Assembly (NCBI GenBank): GCA_012932865.1
Contig: SAXG01000027.1
Span: 434,001-498,000 of the forward strand
Reading direction: 5' to 3'
DNA from: Amylostereum areolatum
Taxonomy: Eukaryota; Basidiomycota; Agaricomycetes; Russulales; Stereaceae
Length of the DNA: 64,000 bases
Positions 37,847 through 50,329 of the stretch are shown piece after piece. The notes beneath the pieces were generated by a model. That model had not been told where the DNA came from and ran no database searches. It saw only the letters and a list, made by a program, of their open reading frames with translations. A program made the position numbers and the translations under genes. Numbering within the stretch: the first letter of the stretch is position 1; the number at the start of each line of letters is the position of its first letter.

Positions 37847-38660
37847 ATGTCCCAACCGTCGATATATAGTGCTTCTGGAAGCACACTCCGCTCCGTGTTG
37901 AGCACACGTTTCCGCCCCGCTTTATCCTTGCGTCGGAACCCTTTGCGCCACTCACTCAAACGTATCCGATCCCTGCCCCTCCTGTGCAATGCGCTCCGGC
38001 GCACCGTCAAACGCCCTTTCAAGTTTGTGAAAATGAAGACTCGAAAACACCCCGTCAAGATAGTAACCAGGAGATCGGTCCCTTTATCACAGAACGCGGT
38101 CGGTGGCGTGCAACGCGAGGTGGACCAACTAGTCTCACACAAGGAGCCTCTCAGTGTAGAGATCTCGCTGCTCCCTCCCTCGGTTTCTACCCAGGCCGAA
38201 CCTTTGGCGAAAAGCTGCTTCAGGGTGATTTGTCCCGCTCGGCTTAGAGTGGAGTGCGTGAGTGGTTAGCCGTTCTGTAGCAACGTGCACGAGTTGACAC
38301 CACAGTCTTCTCTCGACATAGCATCGGCTTCCTGGCGCTGAGGTGCATCATTTCGGCCTACGTATTACAACAGCACGCAAGCCTGTCACGCTCATCCTCC
38401 CATGGAACTTCTGCGGAGTTATCTCACTCAGGAACACTGCCGCCAGATCTTTGCGTGTTTCTCATACCGCCGCCGTGGCCGACCTGTTTAACCAAGGTCG
38501 ACTGCGATTTGGCGGTCCCGTGGCCGACAACGAAGACGAGATCGAGTTGGAAAATCCAGGTTCCTTGAAGCTGTATCTATTGCGCCGAGATGGAGGACTA
38601 CCGCCAGCACGCTGGTTTATTCGCAGGCTGAGGTTCACGAGAACGGTGCAGTTCCACTGA
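37847..38660 (+). CDS. Divergent DUF7330-like protein
   Basis: Starts MSQPSIYSASGST with an Arg-rich N-terminus. After an intron (donor GTGAGT about 38257) comes PVTLILPWNFCGVISLRNTA (38392 on), which parallels LPSDFNGTIRFPV in the gene at 40.3 kb. LFNQGRLRFGGPVADNEDEI and LENPGSLKLYLLRRDGG follow, with a stop at 38660. The same beta-strand-rich order (strand, LPxxFxGxI, Glu/Asp-rich segment, xLxLYL) is seen in the second copy. The N-terminal part is unlike other family members and could be a chance frame. Function unknown. Confidence 0.45.
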
Positions 38661-40299
38661 TTTCGGCGTTCCATCCCGCTGTCTCAATATTCATGACGAA
38701 GGACGTTCTGCATTTCCCTTCCATTCATGCCCACTCCGTCGTCCTTGTTCCCTGTTTGTGCTACGTCCATATGGTGGCGCGTTCTATCTACTTCATCTAT
38801 AGTCCGTGATCATCTCAATCTTACACGTGCATCCACACACTCCGTTGTTGGCCGTTATGTTCACTGTAACATCCCGGAGCCCTGGACCGCCATCCACCAA
38901 CTGTTAGCCCTGTATCCTTAGTTAGCCGCGGCACCCTTGGTTGGTATCTTTTTCTACTTCCCAGGATGCCGCACACTCGGTCCCGCCGGAGTCGGTGAGT
39001 ATCAGATCCAATTTTCTAGCGGCCGTTCAACTGAGGGAGGTCGTGCTTCTCGTCGCTTTTGGGGGTCGGACTAGTATTCATTCCGTGCTCTCGGGAAGTT
39101 GGACAGTCATTTGACTGAGTCAACTATGGATTCATGCTCAGGGGTGTTAGGTGCGTATTATCAATCCCATGTTTTCAATCGAGATGTTCATCGCCGCCGG
39201 CCAGCTGTATGCGTTGGCTGCCGTTCCTCTGCGCTAACAGGTGTGCAGTTCAAGGTCAATTACGGACTAGGCGGAACCAGGAAAGAGACGGAAGGGGCTG
39301 GATTGTACCTTTCAGTTTATCGCGCCTGCGACGATTCGTTCCGACAGCCCATTAGCACCCTGGACTGTGACTTGGTGGTGGTTCTGCAAGGTATCCAAAT
39401 CCGAAAACTCCGCTCCTGTCCGGAGGAGTCAACTGGCTTCTTAGGCTCACTATATCCATGCCATGGGCCGTGTTTTGGCCGCAATAGTCAATCCGCGACA
39501 CCGAACTCGTCCCCAAGGATCTATGAACCGCCGCGGTGGCGACCGGGGGTAGTATATGTGACGGACGCAGCCATGGCGTGCGGAAATGCTTTTGTCTTCT
39601 GCAGATGGATTTTACATTCAATTGCTTATCCGGCAGCTGCGTGGGCAACGTCTGGCAACGTGCCTTGTGCATGCCCGATACGTGCGGACAACGGCTACCA
39701 GGCAAGCCTGTATATACATCACGCTAGGCCTCGATCTAGCTGATGTCGGATTTTAGGCCAGACCGAATCGCATCGTACTTACTTCACTACTTGTTGCGGA
39801 CTGTTGTTCTTCCGCTTGGCTAACCCGTCGTTGAGTGCTGGTTGTATGACGAGCTCAGACCGATCTGCAGAGACAAGAGTTGTAGCATTGGCAACCGGAG
39901 GTGGCCTCGTGTGCTGGGTCACACTGTTGCAGAGTTGAGAACGCCGGAGTAGATGTTCCCGCTGTGTCGCATATGATACGCAACTGCTGCCGGGTACGCG
40001 AGTGGGCGCGAACTTGGCGCGAACGCCTTGTTCTCGTTCGATGCGCACCGCGCGACAGCCTGCAGGCCGCGCCGCGCCGAGCAGTCGGGACGTAGGTTGG
40101 GCGCTTAATTGGTCTTTTTGTCAAGCGAAAACAAGGAGAACGTCCTAAAGCGGGAACAAAGCGGCGCTGGGAAGAACGCCGCGTTACTTATATAGCTCTT
40201 GTCCTTTCGCCGTCTGCGAACAATAACACACACCCCGCGATCTCCCTTTCGCGCCTTGTCGCCTTTCTCCTCCTTTCTTTCGTTCGACGCCTCCCCGCA
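38661..40299. other. Gene-poor stretch of 1.6 kb
   Basis: The longest frame is 39099-39743 (+), with 214 codons and no family features; other frames overlap it. It may be a decayed gene between the two DUF7330-like copies. A TATATAG at 40189-40195 lies upstream of the next gene. Confidence 0.4.
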
Positions 40300-41147
40300 A
40301 TGGCCCGCCCCTCAACAGCTTCCACGTCCAAGTCGGTTCGTCGTTATGTTTTCCCGCGTTGCCAACGGTCACTTACGTCTATGTTCTCGATACTTCTAGG
40401 CGTCATCGTCGTCCTCCGAATCACTACCTGGTGCACTTGTGAGCAAAATGGCATCTCGGAACCCCCTGCAGAGCTGACTGTATGAGTTTAGCGCGAGAAG
40501 CTAGTTGGCTCGCAAAAAGTGCACTACCAATCTCAACGGGACTGGGATTTCGTCGTCAACTCTGACGATGAACCCATCGATCTGACTCTTATCCTTCCTC
40601 ATTATCGCGCCTACAACCAACCCACCGGCCACCGCATGAGCATGTACATTCACAGCCAGCGTGGAGAAGTCAAGTCTAAAATCGTACGTTTCGCTTATGC
40701 CTTGCTCCATACTAGTGTATTCTCTGACATTGGATCCAGTGTCGTAGCTCTCCGCGTTCACCGTTCTTCTTGTCCGTACATTCTTCCGGGCTCGTACCCG
40801 TGACCCTCTACTTGCCCTCCGACTTCAACGGCACCATCCGCTTTCCAGTACGCCAACCGAAGGTGTCCTGCTCGGCGGGCTTCAACAACCACATCCTACC
40901 CCGCGTACATTTCTCTTCCTCGACGCGCCATGGCTCTACCGAGTATGGTGCAGACGAAGTTGAGATATACGCGTCCGGCCCAGTGCAGCTTCGCATGTGG
41001 GACGTCGCAGAGGGCGCGCCCGAGCGCTCAGCACGCGAGGTGATACGCCAGATGTATCGTCGCGCAAGCTCAAAGAACCTCCGTGTTGAAGCCAAATCTC
41101 AAACCCATCCTCAGGTCATCGATTGGGATTTCCTTCTCGACGATTGA
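40300..41147 (+). CDS. DUF7330-like protein
   Basis: First exon MARPSTASTSKS, then an intron region whose exact borders are unclear. The next exon contains FVVNSDDEPIDLTLILPHYR (40543) and HRMSMYIHSQRGEVKSKI. After a 57-nt intron come CRSSPRSPFFLSVHSSGLVP, VTLYLPSDFNGTIRFPV (40802) and CSAGFNNHILPRVHF. DEVEIYASGPVQLRMWDVAE (40955) follows and the end is VIDWDFLLDD, with a stop at 41145. The strand order resembles the DUF7330 domain of mushroom proteins. Cytosolic, no signal peptide. Confidence 0.6.
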
Positions 41148-41846
41148 ATCCGTCGGTTTGTCCTTCCTTCTCATTTTTGCCCTCTCAGTTGAGGTTATTC
41201 TTTACGATTTCGTCCTTCGATTTGCTTCATCGCACATCTTTATTCACAATTCGGTTTACATCGATGGCTCGTCATCTCGCATCTCTCTCGTCTTATTCTG
41301 GTCTGATCGTTTGCATCTGTACTCACCACCCTCCATCCCCGATCTGTATTAACAGCTGCATCTCTTTACAGTATCCCCTCCTCCTCCATACTGCATCTAT
41401 ATAGTCCCACATCACTGTACATTTGGCAATCGTCGCATTCGTAGCACTCCGCATATTGATTACAGTGCCCTCCTGGGCTACATACCATACACTATTGTAA
41501 CACAACGGCGCCTTTATTTACGAACTAGCATGCGTACGCTGGACCCTTCATATGTCGATAACACTATGATATCATAACTGTTAACAATCTGAAGCATCTT
41601 CGTTTACGGAACAAGGACCGAGAACATGAACGTTGAACTGATCGGGTAGAATGGACAGGCTACAAAGTAGTGTACGGCTATGGATACAAAGGGGAGCCAG
41701 AAATGGCAAAGAGTGTTGTGTCCGTTCGCGCCATGTTCTCGGAGGAGCGAAAAGGGAACGAACTTGGGAACACCGGTAGTGATGCCATCGTCACCGTGGT
41801 GGTGGTAGGCCGGAGAGCGCCGTCGATTGGTACTCGGATGTATCAG
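41148..41846. other. 3' spacer, no gene seen
   Basis: About 700 bp between convergent gene ends; short frames only. Confidence 0.5.
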
Positions 41847-42573
41847 CTAATAGAAAGTAGTCGGCTCCGCCACCTGGCCGCGTTGTGCAGCAGAGGCAAG
41901 ACATGTTTCCAATGCTTCGACGAGAGCGGGGTTTTCAAGTGCAGCGGCGACCCTCTCCTTGTCGTTCAATTGTTTATTAACTGAGGATCAGACTGAGTCT
42001 GAGATTACTGGTGGGCGGGGATAACGGGAAAGACGACACACCGGCGTTTTCACTGTTGTGGGAGCCTGGCTTCACCTTGAGGTCTACTTTGAAACGGGTA
42101 GGTAGGCTCCGCATCAGACGCACGCGAATGGAGAGTCCTGAAGACCACCGGCGAAGTCAGTCCAGATCATTCAATCGTGAAATCGGGCCGAATGACGCAC
42201 CGATGAGGGTAGACATGCCGCAATGAGGTACTGTAGGCGTAAACTCGACCATAACATGATTGCGATCGTTGGACACAGTAATCTGCGGCGCGGAAACGAC
42301 AGCAAGTTGTTCGAGGGACATGGACTTGTGCTCAGGGTCGCTGATCGAGCGTACCAGGTCTAACCACTCCACTCAGTAGGTGGTAAAGTGCCTGGATGAA
42401 TACAACTGACCGAAAACCTCATCCCTATCGATGGGTTCTACTTCATCGTCGGATCCGTAGCTTGAGTCGTCTGAGTCGGAAACCCATAGGGATCGCTTTT
42501 CGTTGGTGCGACGGCTGGACGATTGTGTTGGCGCAAAAATGGTAGGGTTGGGATTGAATATCTCTGCAGACAT
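41847..42573 (-). CDS. CIA2: CIA2/FAM96 (MIP18) cytosolic iron-sulfur assembly factor
   Basis: Component of the CIA targeting complex that delivers Fe-S clusters to cytosolic and nuclear apoproteins, including DNA polymerases. Starts [13 protein letters not shown] with an acidic linker ([18 protein letters not shown], 42490) and [11 protein letters not shown]. After an intron come [40 protein letters not shown] and [13 protein letters not shown] with the reactive cysteine (42205). Then come [20 protein letters not shown] (about 41970) and an end at 41847. The C-terminal [14 protein letters not shown] motif is diagnostic. Four exons; divergent from the DCN1-like gene. Confidence 0.92.
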
Positions 42574-42797
42574 TGTGTCCTAGTAGCAGTCGACAATGCG
42601 AGAAGGTCCAAGGTCGAGGATGAGTGAGATTCTGGAACAAAGTCAGAGTCGGAGATCTCGGCTTTGGAGCATTGTTCAAGCCACGTGACTAATCACGCTG
42701 CACGGGAAGAGCCCGCGCGCGTCTCCTCTTTCTCAGTCTCTCCACCACATCGCGACTTTTAGCTTGCTCCTTCGCAATCACCCCATCGTCCACAGCA

Positions 42798-44918
42798 TGC
42801 CACCAAAGGTACCCTCTACTCTATCATAAAAGGCCTTCCCAGTTTAAATGCGCTTGTACAAGAGAAAACGTGCTGGTGTTGACACCGAAGGTGATGCCCC
42901 CACGAAGTCGACGCGTAGTTCTGCACGTCAGAAGGGGGAAGCAGGTACGTCGAAATTCCAAGTTGTTCTGTATGCTTCTGACCTGTCTGTTTCTCTTCTA
43001 GCGCCCACCGAAACACCCGCCGCCAGCGCGCCAAAAGCACCCAAAAGGTGCGCGTCTGCCACCTCTTATTGTGTGTTCGCTGACGTCGACCACCCGCAGG
43101 AATGGAAAGGCTGCTGCCGGGACCAACGGTGAAGGGAGCTCTCAGGTGTGTACAACCAGTATTTTGCCTCGCCATTCCGCTCACATGGTGTAGGATGCTC
43201 CTGCCCCGAAGAAGGCCAAGACAGCAAAGTCGAAGACAACCAAAGCTGCGCCCAGGTGCGCACTCTATCCTTTAACTTGCCTTCCACTACTGATTCATGC
43301 TCTGCGTCGATGCTTATTTCTCTTGCCGTGAGTTCCAAACATTTACGCGTCGCGATTGATGTTTTTCTGACCATATCGTATAGAATTTTCATGTCGGATC
43401 TGCAACGTCTAGGGCCAAAGCGAGCACCGTCGCCGCAAGCAGGTGTGTTATTCTTCTTGTTCCACACCGTCCTTCACGCCCATTCTGCCTCATCCATATG
43501 CGTACGACCATTGTCCTAATTTTATCTGTAGCAATGGTGCTGACGTAACCAAGGCACCGGCAAAGTCAAATGTCCCTAAAAGGCAAGTCCCTACAAGTGA
43601 CATGGTCGGCGAGCTGTTGCACAGCGTTCACCTTTCTTCGTTCCCACCGCGTCGCACGACTACCCGCCGCCTTAGGTCGTCGGGAGAGGACAGTATAAGA
43701 CGTCTTTCGCTCTAGGCAGAGGACTTGCGCGCGTTCAACCGGGTCTGGCAACCTGATCATGGGTTTCCGGAATCTTCTGTGCTGCTTCAGTCCGAGTGCT
43801 AACGTTGCACGTACTGTCTCCAGCACCACGAAGAACACTACTCCTGCCGCAACAGACGTACGTCTATCTCATTGTATCTCGTACACGTTGATCCAATACA
43901 CCCCGCCTTGCAGAAACCCGAACCTTATAGCCGAGCACGCGCTGCATCGCTCTTTGCAACGTACGCCGACGAAGACGACCCATCAATCATCGGTTCTGAA
44001 GGCTTCGAGCGCTTATGTGCAGATGCGGGGATATCGATGGACGGGGTGATGCCTTTACTGCTCGCGTGGGAGCTGAACGGTAGCGAGATGGCAAAGTTCA
44101 CGCAGGACGAGTGGACCAAGGGGATGGACAAGCTCCAGTGCGTAGCCCGTCACCGTTCCACTTCCATTTCCGACTCCTCCACAGGATATCTTCATTATCC
44201 GCCCTCTCCACCGCAATGCAGGAACTCAATGACCTCGTCGTCCTCGGCAAACCCGCTCGTGCTCGGACTGAGGCTACACAGAAGAAGCCGGCCGAAAATG
44301 CGATCCCTGCGTATAATCGCTCGCACTATTACCAGTGCGCCCAAGACGCGAAAAAGGCCCTTACCTCATTCCACACCTTCTGCTTCCAACTTGTGAAACC
44401 TGAGTACGTTTCACCTTCTCCCTGTGTAGACCTTCTTGAACACCTATTCTCTCAGATCATCACGCAATATTGAAATCGATACGGCGACTGCCATATGGTC
44501 GGTTGTCTTGCTACCTCGATACCCTATCGTGGCAGAGATCACTGCATTCATCACCGTACGTGTATTTCTGACCTTTTCTTTCTGATCATGACCTCAATGC
44601 TATGTCGGTCAGGACTCGGGCCGTTACAAAGCAGCAAATAAAGATCTTTGGAGCATGGTTCGTAGTCTCTTCGATTTGCGTGTGTATACCCATTGAATCA
44701 TACATTCTCAGGTTCTAGAGTTTTGTGAATCGGTCCATCCCGACCTATCCAATTATGAGGCAGACGGGGTAACTTTCCGTTCGTCAACATGCTGTACGTA
44801 TACTGAATCGCCCCACGTTCACTAGGCTTGGCCGAGTATGCTCGACGACTTTGTCGCGTGGAAGAAGGCAAAGGAGTGTTCGCAGGACGAGCAAGCCGTT
44901 GACGTTGACGTTGAATGA
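42798..44918 (+). CDS. DCN1: DCN1-like cullin neddylation factor with basic N-terminal extension
   Basis: The potentiating-neddylation domain promotes transfer of NEDD8 to cullins. The N-terminal part begins MPPKRKR and has several short exons rich in Lys, Ala, Pro and Ser (KAPKR, KKAKTAKSKTTKAA), as in a disordered nuclear linker. The domain proper has PEPYSRARAASLFATYADED (43918), GSEGFERLCADAGISMDGVM and LLLAWELNGSEMAKFTQDEW. Also present are YNRSHYYQCAQDAKKALTSF, IDTATAIWSVVLLPRYPIVA, YKAANKDLWSMVLEF and DGAWPSMLDDFVAWKKAKE, ending DVDVE at 44918. A start at 43759, MGFRNLLCCFSPSANVAR, would give a shorter form with a myristoylation/palmitoylation-type end. The two forms are alternatives I cannot decide. 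Confidence 0.82.
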
Positions 44919-45226
44919 CCCCATATATCGCATTGACAGCACTATTACATCGTTTGTTTTTCATCTTCATCTCGTCCATGTTCACTGCATCCATCCACCA
45001 TCTCATTTCACTAGCATATATCGATCATCTTGCTATCGTATTATCCTTACACGTCTCCTCGTGGACGCTGATTACATATAGGCTCCCCCAAGTGTCCACA
45101 TTGTATACCTGACTTTATGGCGCCTGTGTTCGTCGTAATAGAACTTGTCATCTAGGTTGTGGTATCGGCGTCGGGTTTGAAGGATCGGCCGTCATTTTTC
45201 CCCTGCTAAATACTGACTCCCTTGGT
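44919..45226. other. 3' spacer, no gene seen
   Basis: About 310 bp between the DCN1-like stop and the stop of the reverse membrane protein. Confidence 0.5.
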
Positions 45227-45730
45227 TCATCTTCCCAGCTCGTCCTTTTGAACCTTCACTATTGCCCGCGACGGCGGTTTCCTCCTCATCCCGCGCCCTG
45301 CCTCCTTCTCCGCCCCGCCACTCTCCCCTAGCCTTCTTACCAGGTCTAACAGCGGTCCGATAGGCTCCTCGATCGCGTCGCGTGCGAGAAAGAACGCCGG
45401 TATCCCAGCCTCTCCCTCGGTTCGTCTCGCCGGGGCTATTGCATGCCGTCTCCGGAGGTCAACCTTGGACAGCTTGCGACGGAGCTTGACTGGTGCAGAT
45501 GCGGCTACGAAGACCTGATCTGGAAGATTGTCGATGCCGAGCGCGGCGTTGACTTGCTTCCATCGGCCCTCGATTGAGCGGGTGGAAGTTGCGGGGGGTT
45601 GGGGGGATGCGCGAAAGGACCGAAGGAGAATGAGGAGAAGTACGAGGATGGCGAGTGGGGACAGGCGCTTGAGCGTGACTGGTGTGTCCATGCGGCGGGC
45701 GAGATGTGGGTGGGGTGTGCTGTAGTCCAA
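45227..45730 (-). CDS. Small membrane-anchored hypothetical protein
   Basis: 167 codons without introns. A membrane segment LSPLAILVLLLILLRSF lies near residue 24-40, then a charged region with GRWKQVNAALGIDNLPDQVF, KLRRKLSKVDLRRRHAI and basic RGMRRKPPSRAIVKVQKDE at the end. A second start, MDTPVTLKRLS at 45691, is equally possible. The type II topology (short N-tail, single helix, long basic domain) is seen, but I know no family for it. Confidence 0.6.
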   Translation of the reverse strand: MDYSTPHPHLARRMDTPVTLKRLSPLAILVLLLILLRSFRASPQPPATSTRSIEGRWKQVNAALGIDNLPDQVFVAASAPVKLRRKLSKVDLRRRHAIAPARRTEGEAGIPAFFLARDAIEEPIGPLLDLVRRLGESGGAEKEAGRGMRRKPPSRAIVKVQKDELGR

Positions 45731-46474
45731 CTTGAACCCAGTTGGCAGTAAGATCCTAATATTTCATATCCATGCGGGGACGCGAGTCAACACGGTCACG
45801 TTTTTGCAATGTCATGTGAGTAAGCGCCCTCAGGGCTTTCACTACCAAAACAGTGGCTATCTTCCGTCTGCCACACGAGGCTGGCCTCGAGGAGGACCCC
45901 GTGGCTCGCTTTGCGTTGTAGCTCCATGTGCGCCATCTTTGCGGTTCGTTCGCATGATCCAGAGATGCTCTGGCTCATCGTGATTTTATATGATGAGAAG
46001 GCATCGATGCAATGGAACGGAGTCAAGAACCCCAATCCTTCCACACAAAGTCGCGCTATTGCCTATTGGTACTATGAACATGCGTGAGCGATCCTCTCTT
46101 TTCCGCCCCCTCTCTTCTGATACTGGTCTTGTAGCAACGTTTGATCAGCGGGGACATGCGGTCGAAGGCGGAACGACGAACGCAAGACGTATGGCATCCA
46201 ACGCGTCCTTTCCCCGCCACCCAATTGAGAAGATCATGTACGAATTGTGTCGTGGGACGCGATAGTGTCAACTTGGCGCTTTGAACTCGTGCATGTGGAT
46301 GATCATCGAGCGAAGAGTCGGACGTTTCCCGTGCGGCCTGCTCATTTGGCCGGGGTCGCTGACGACCCCATGGCGAATCGGTGATGCATGCTACCTGGTA
46401 CATCCAAGGTATAAAGCCCACCCTCGTTCGTTGCCGTCTTTCACTGGTCCACTCTCCAGCCCTTCCTCGTCGCG
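45731..46474. promoter_or_regulatory. Intergenic between divergent genes with a TATA box
   Basis: TATAAAG at 46410-46416 lies about 60 bp upstream of the protease start. Nothing else is recognised in the 740 bp. Confidence 0.55.
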
Positions 46475-48069
46475 ATGTACTTCTCCGTCGCCTTCCTCCT
46501 CCTTTCTGCTCTTCCCCTCTTCGCTGCCTCCGCTCCCTCTCCAGGACCACGCCCCGGCCTCGCGATTCCCATCCAAAAGCGCACGGCCATCCGCCACGCT
46601 AACGGTGTTGCGGACATCGCTGCCGCTAGGGCCAGCATCAAGAGGAGCGTCGCGTGAGGCTGCTCGTCACTTTGTCTCCCGTGGATCAGCGCCTCATGTT
46701 ATCATTCGCCTCTGCAGCAAGGTCCAGCGCGGTCTCGAAGCGTACGCTCGCAACACTGGGTCCGCCCACCCGTTGGCCAGTTCCTTCAAGCCAATACAAA
46801 AGAAGCGCGCCACTGGCGGTGACCCGCTTACGGATGCCTCTGAGGAGCTTTGGTACGGCAAGATTTCCGTAGGGACCCCCGCGAAATCGTTTACGGGTAA
46901 GTCGCATCTTACCTTCCTCCTTTGCTCATACACTAAGTATATAACTAATACGATCCAGTCGACTTCGATACTGGTAGCAGTGACTTGTTCCTCCCCGGCC
47001 CCAGCTGTGGCTCGAGCTGCTCCGGCCACACGACCTACAACCCGAGCGTTAGTTCCACGTCCAAATCTCTCGGCAAGAGCTTTTCGCTCTCGTACGGCGA
47101 TGGTTCCACCGTCAGCGGCACCCAGTATACGGACACCGTCTCCATTGCTGGCATCAAGGTATGTTCGTTCCATCTCATCGACTCCTTCGCTTGATCGCTC
47201 AATTTCGAGTCTTGGAACAGGTCACTAAGCAGACCTTGGGTGCGGCGAAGACCTACTCGGATGGCTTCAGCAGCGAACAGTTTCCTGCTGATGGCCTGAT
47301 GGGCATGGGCTTCGAGTCTATCTCAGACTACAACGCGAATCCTCCCTTCCAGAGCATGGTTGCGGCCGGTGCTGTCGACAAATCCGTTTTTGGCTTCAAA
47401 CTCTCTGACGCCGGTGCGGAGCTCTACCTCGGCGGCACCAACAGCGACCTCTACTCCGGCGACTTCGCCTACGTCCCCGTCACCCAGCAGGTAAGCATTC
47501 AGTCTAGCGAGAAAGAGGGACGGGGGCTGATCTGCACGCGTTCCAGGGCTACTGGCAAGTCGACCTGGACGCCTTCAACGTCAACGGCAAGGAGGTCGTG
47601 TCGGGCACTCCCTCCATCATCGACACCGGTACCACCCTCATCATCGGTGACACCTCCAGCGTGGATGCCGTCTACGCCAAGATCCCCGGTTCGAAGGACC
47701 AAGGCGATGGCGCCTGGTCGAGTAGGCTTTTCAGTTCGACCTTGTGCTAGCTGTAGCCTCACGCGTCTTGAACAGTCCCTTGTGACTTCTCAACCCCCCT
47801 CAGCATCACCTTTGCCGGTCAGCAGTTCTCCATCGATCCCGCAACCTTCACGGTCGGCCAGATTGAATCTGGCTCTTCCGACTGTTTGGGTGGACTCTCT
47901 GCGGATGAGAACATCGGTGATGGTATGCATGCTTCCTCATCGTCGACTTGCCATAGTTTCTTAGTCTCCTTCAACAGAGTTCTGGATCGTCGGCGACGTC
48001 TTCCTCCGCAACGTCTACACCGCATTCGACGTTGGAAACAACCAGGTCGGCTTTGCCACTCTTGCTTGA
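46475..48069 (+). CDS. Secreted aspartic protease (A1 family, pepsin-like)
   Basis: Acid endoprotease exported to the medium. Signal peptide [19 protein letters not shown] (46478 on). A propeptide follows with a basic KR end ([12 protein letters not shown], 46785). The mature domain starts about [15 protein letters not shown]; catalytic site 1 is [13 protein letters not shown] (46960), then [12 protein letters not shown] with the flap Tyr-Gly-Asp. [31 protein letters not shown] and [14 protein letters not shown] follow. Catalytic site 2 is [12 protein letters not shown] (about 47620). The C-terminus [20 protein letters not shown] is typical of pepsins, ending VGFATLA at 48069. About seven exons. 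Both aspartates are intact. Confidence 0.93.
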
Positions 48070-48226
48070 GAATTGCAAATGAGAACTGGTACATAAGTAC
48101 CTTTTCGTCCACAATTTGCTTCATGGCTATGTACCTTGTATATATCACGCGTCTTCACTGTCTGCAACGCAATCGCGAATGTTGTAAACCCTTTCACTGC
48201 ACGTTCTCTGTATAACTGGGAAATTT

Positions 48227-50329
48227 TCAGACTCTCTCAAACCACGCTTCCGCCGTCTCCTTCACCGAACCTCCTTTCTTCTGCATCATTGTCTTCTGCG
48301 CGACCGTACCCGAAAAGCCAAACCCAACCACCTTCCCATCCTCAACGACGAAGTCCGCGATCGCAAACCCGTCTTCGCCCACCCCACCGTCGAACGGTAC
48401 CTCGAACGGCGTCGTATTCTTGCCGTATCCCACCGGGAAAAGAGCGGTAGGCTTGACGTAAAAGCGGTGGTCCTTGACGTGAGTGAAGCGTAGGTGCGTT
48501 GACCAGAGACGCGGATAGGAGGCGTACAGCTCTGTGGGAGCAGGGGTGTGCGGGTCAACAGCTTTGAAGTCTGCAAGTACTTGATGACAATAGTCCGATG
48601 AAGTTGTGGTGTTGCACATGATGAAGTGTCCGTATCCATTATCATGATAGGTGCCCGTGAAATCAAAGGCGGGCATAGCTTCGCGCGTTTCACTATTGGA
48701 GGGGGTTGGGGTAACGAGCCCTGGTTGATGTGACGGTTGGGTCTCTCCAGGCGTAACCGTAACTTGAAATGACCGACTTAGAATCTCGTTGGAGATGTCA
48801 GTCATTGCAGCCGCCGCATTATGCCCGTCTGCGTTGATTAGGACGACAACGCCTATACCGAAGGTCGGTGCGAGTGTGACAACTGTCGTGATTCCCGGAA
48901 TCCCTCCAGTGTGCATGACGATCTAAAAGCTCCGTTAGGGCGGGGTCTAAAGAAGCCTTCGTAAACTCACGTCGTGTCCCCAGAGAGAGTATCGTGTCCA
49001 TCCCATCCCGTATCCTTTGATAGACATTCGCGGATCAGTACTCGTTCCATCGTAGATCACATGGGCTGAAGTAGTTTCCTCCAAAAGGTCTTGAGGAACA
49101 ATTGTGTGATTGGTGTGGCTGTCGATGCCGCCGTGCAGATGCATTTTCACCCATTTTGCCTGCAACGCAGTCAATGATGTCAAGGCCGCGTTAGGCACAT
49201 TGGTAGAATGAACGTACCAGATCCTCAGCACTGGCGATGACCCCGCCAGGACCAACGCTCAGCTCAAAGTCTTCTTCGGTGAACCACCGAGGAATGCGAC
49301 GCCCATCTCGCGACCATGTATGTGTTGCCTTTCCGGATGCAGCAGCAGTTTTGGGAGAGAAAGTCGACGACATGCCAAGGGGCTTGAACACGCGATTTTC
49401 CACGAACTTCGTATACCCTCCGGCGTATGTGTTGAATATGTGAGCACCGACCATGTACATCTATGAACCAGATCAAGCAATGGTGAAATGGCGAAAACAA
49501 CAGGAACACTGACAAGATTGTTGTAGGAAAACTGTTGGCGAAGCTCGAATGCGGGTCGGAGGTATTGCAATCGCTTCAGAACGCTCTCAGGTGTATCAGA
49601 GCGGCTGTACGACAAGTCGTGTCTATGATCCCTCGTGAGTGACACGCGCCCGCCAAATGGAGAAGAATGGGTAATGAGGAGGTGGTGGTGGTGGATGCCT
49701 ACCGAGGTATACCAGATACGTGAGACAGAATATCTTTGATGTTTGCTTTTTCCTCCGCCCAGCTGTCCATCAAGTTCCAGTCATCTGGAAGCAAGGCCTT
49801 TATTTTTGTCTCCCAGTCGAACTGACGCACAGCCTCGGGTAAAGGAGTCGAGTTTCTGCCGTTCGCGTAGTCGTCGATAAGGATGGCCATGGCGGTGGAC
49901 ATGAAAGCTTTCGAGCATGATGCGATCGTGAACATGGTCTGTTTGTGTTCATTCAAGGCAATCTAGACCAGAATTGAGAAAGAAACGTACATCGGAGGTC
50001 ATTGGATCCCCAGACTCTGACCTGATTCCCCATGATCCAAACTCGGTCTCGTCCTCAGCATGGACTACGGCCACGGAGAGCCCAGGTATTTCCAACGAAG
50101 TCGTAGCATTGCGGATGTACTCCTTAAGCGACGGCGTGAGTACCTTGTCACGGCCGAATGCACCAACCAGAGGTTTCTGTGCATCGCCGGCATTGAGCCA
50201 AACTTGAGAGTTGTTCTGGTCTCCGAGTCCGGACCACCCCAGAAGGTACCTCGTAAAGACGAGCAATCGTGCTAAGGATGGCGACTGTAGTTGCATGTGA
50301 GGGGAGAGTGTATGATGTGGGCAAGCCAA
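48227..50329 (-). CDS. Class C beta-lactamase-like serine hydrolase
   Basis: Penicillin-binding-protein-like serine hydrolase or esterase fold; fungal members often act as esterases. After an N-terminal hydrophobic stretch (start uncertain; a signal-like segment lies near 50300) come LKEYIRNATTSLEIPGLSVA and VVHAEDETEFGSWGIRSESG. The active-site FTIASCSKAFMSTA (S-x-x-K) is at about 49930. The YNN motif follows in FSYNNL (about 49530), and the third motif HTGGIPG is at 48900. MGWTRYSLWGH and IGVVVLINADG support the assignment. A C-terminal beta-domain (LGGGTYHDN-like, about 48640) ends at 48227. All three catalytic motifs are seen. About seven exons. Confidence 0.85.

Noticed and set aside
46281..47228. 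315-codon forward open frame across the protease
   Set aside because: Frame-shifted relative to the signal peptide and the DTG motif of the aspartic protease.
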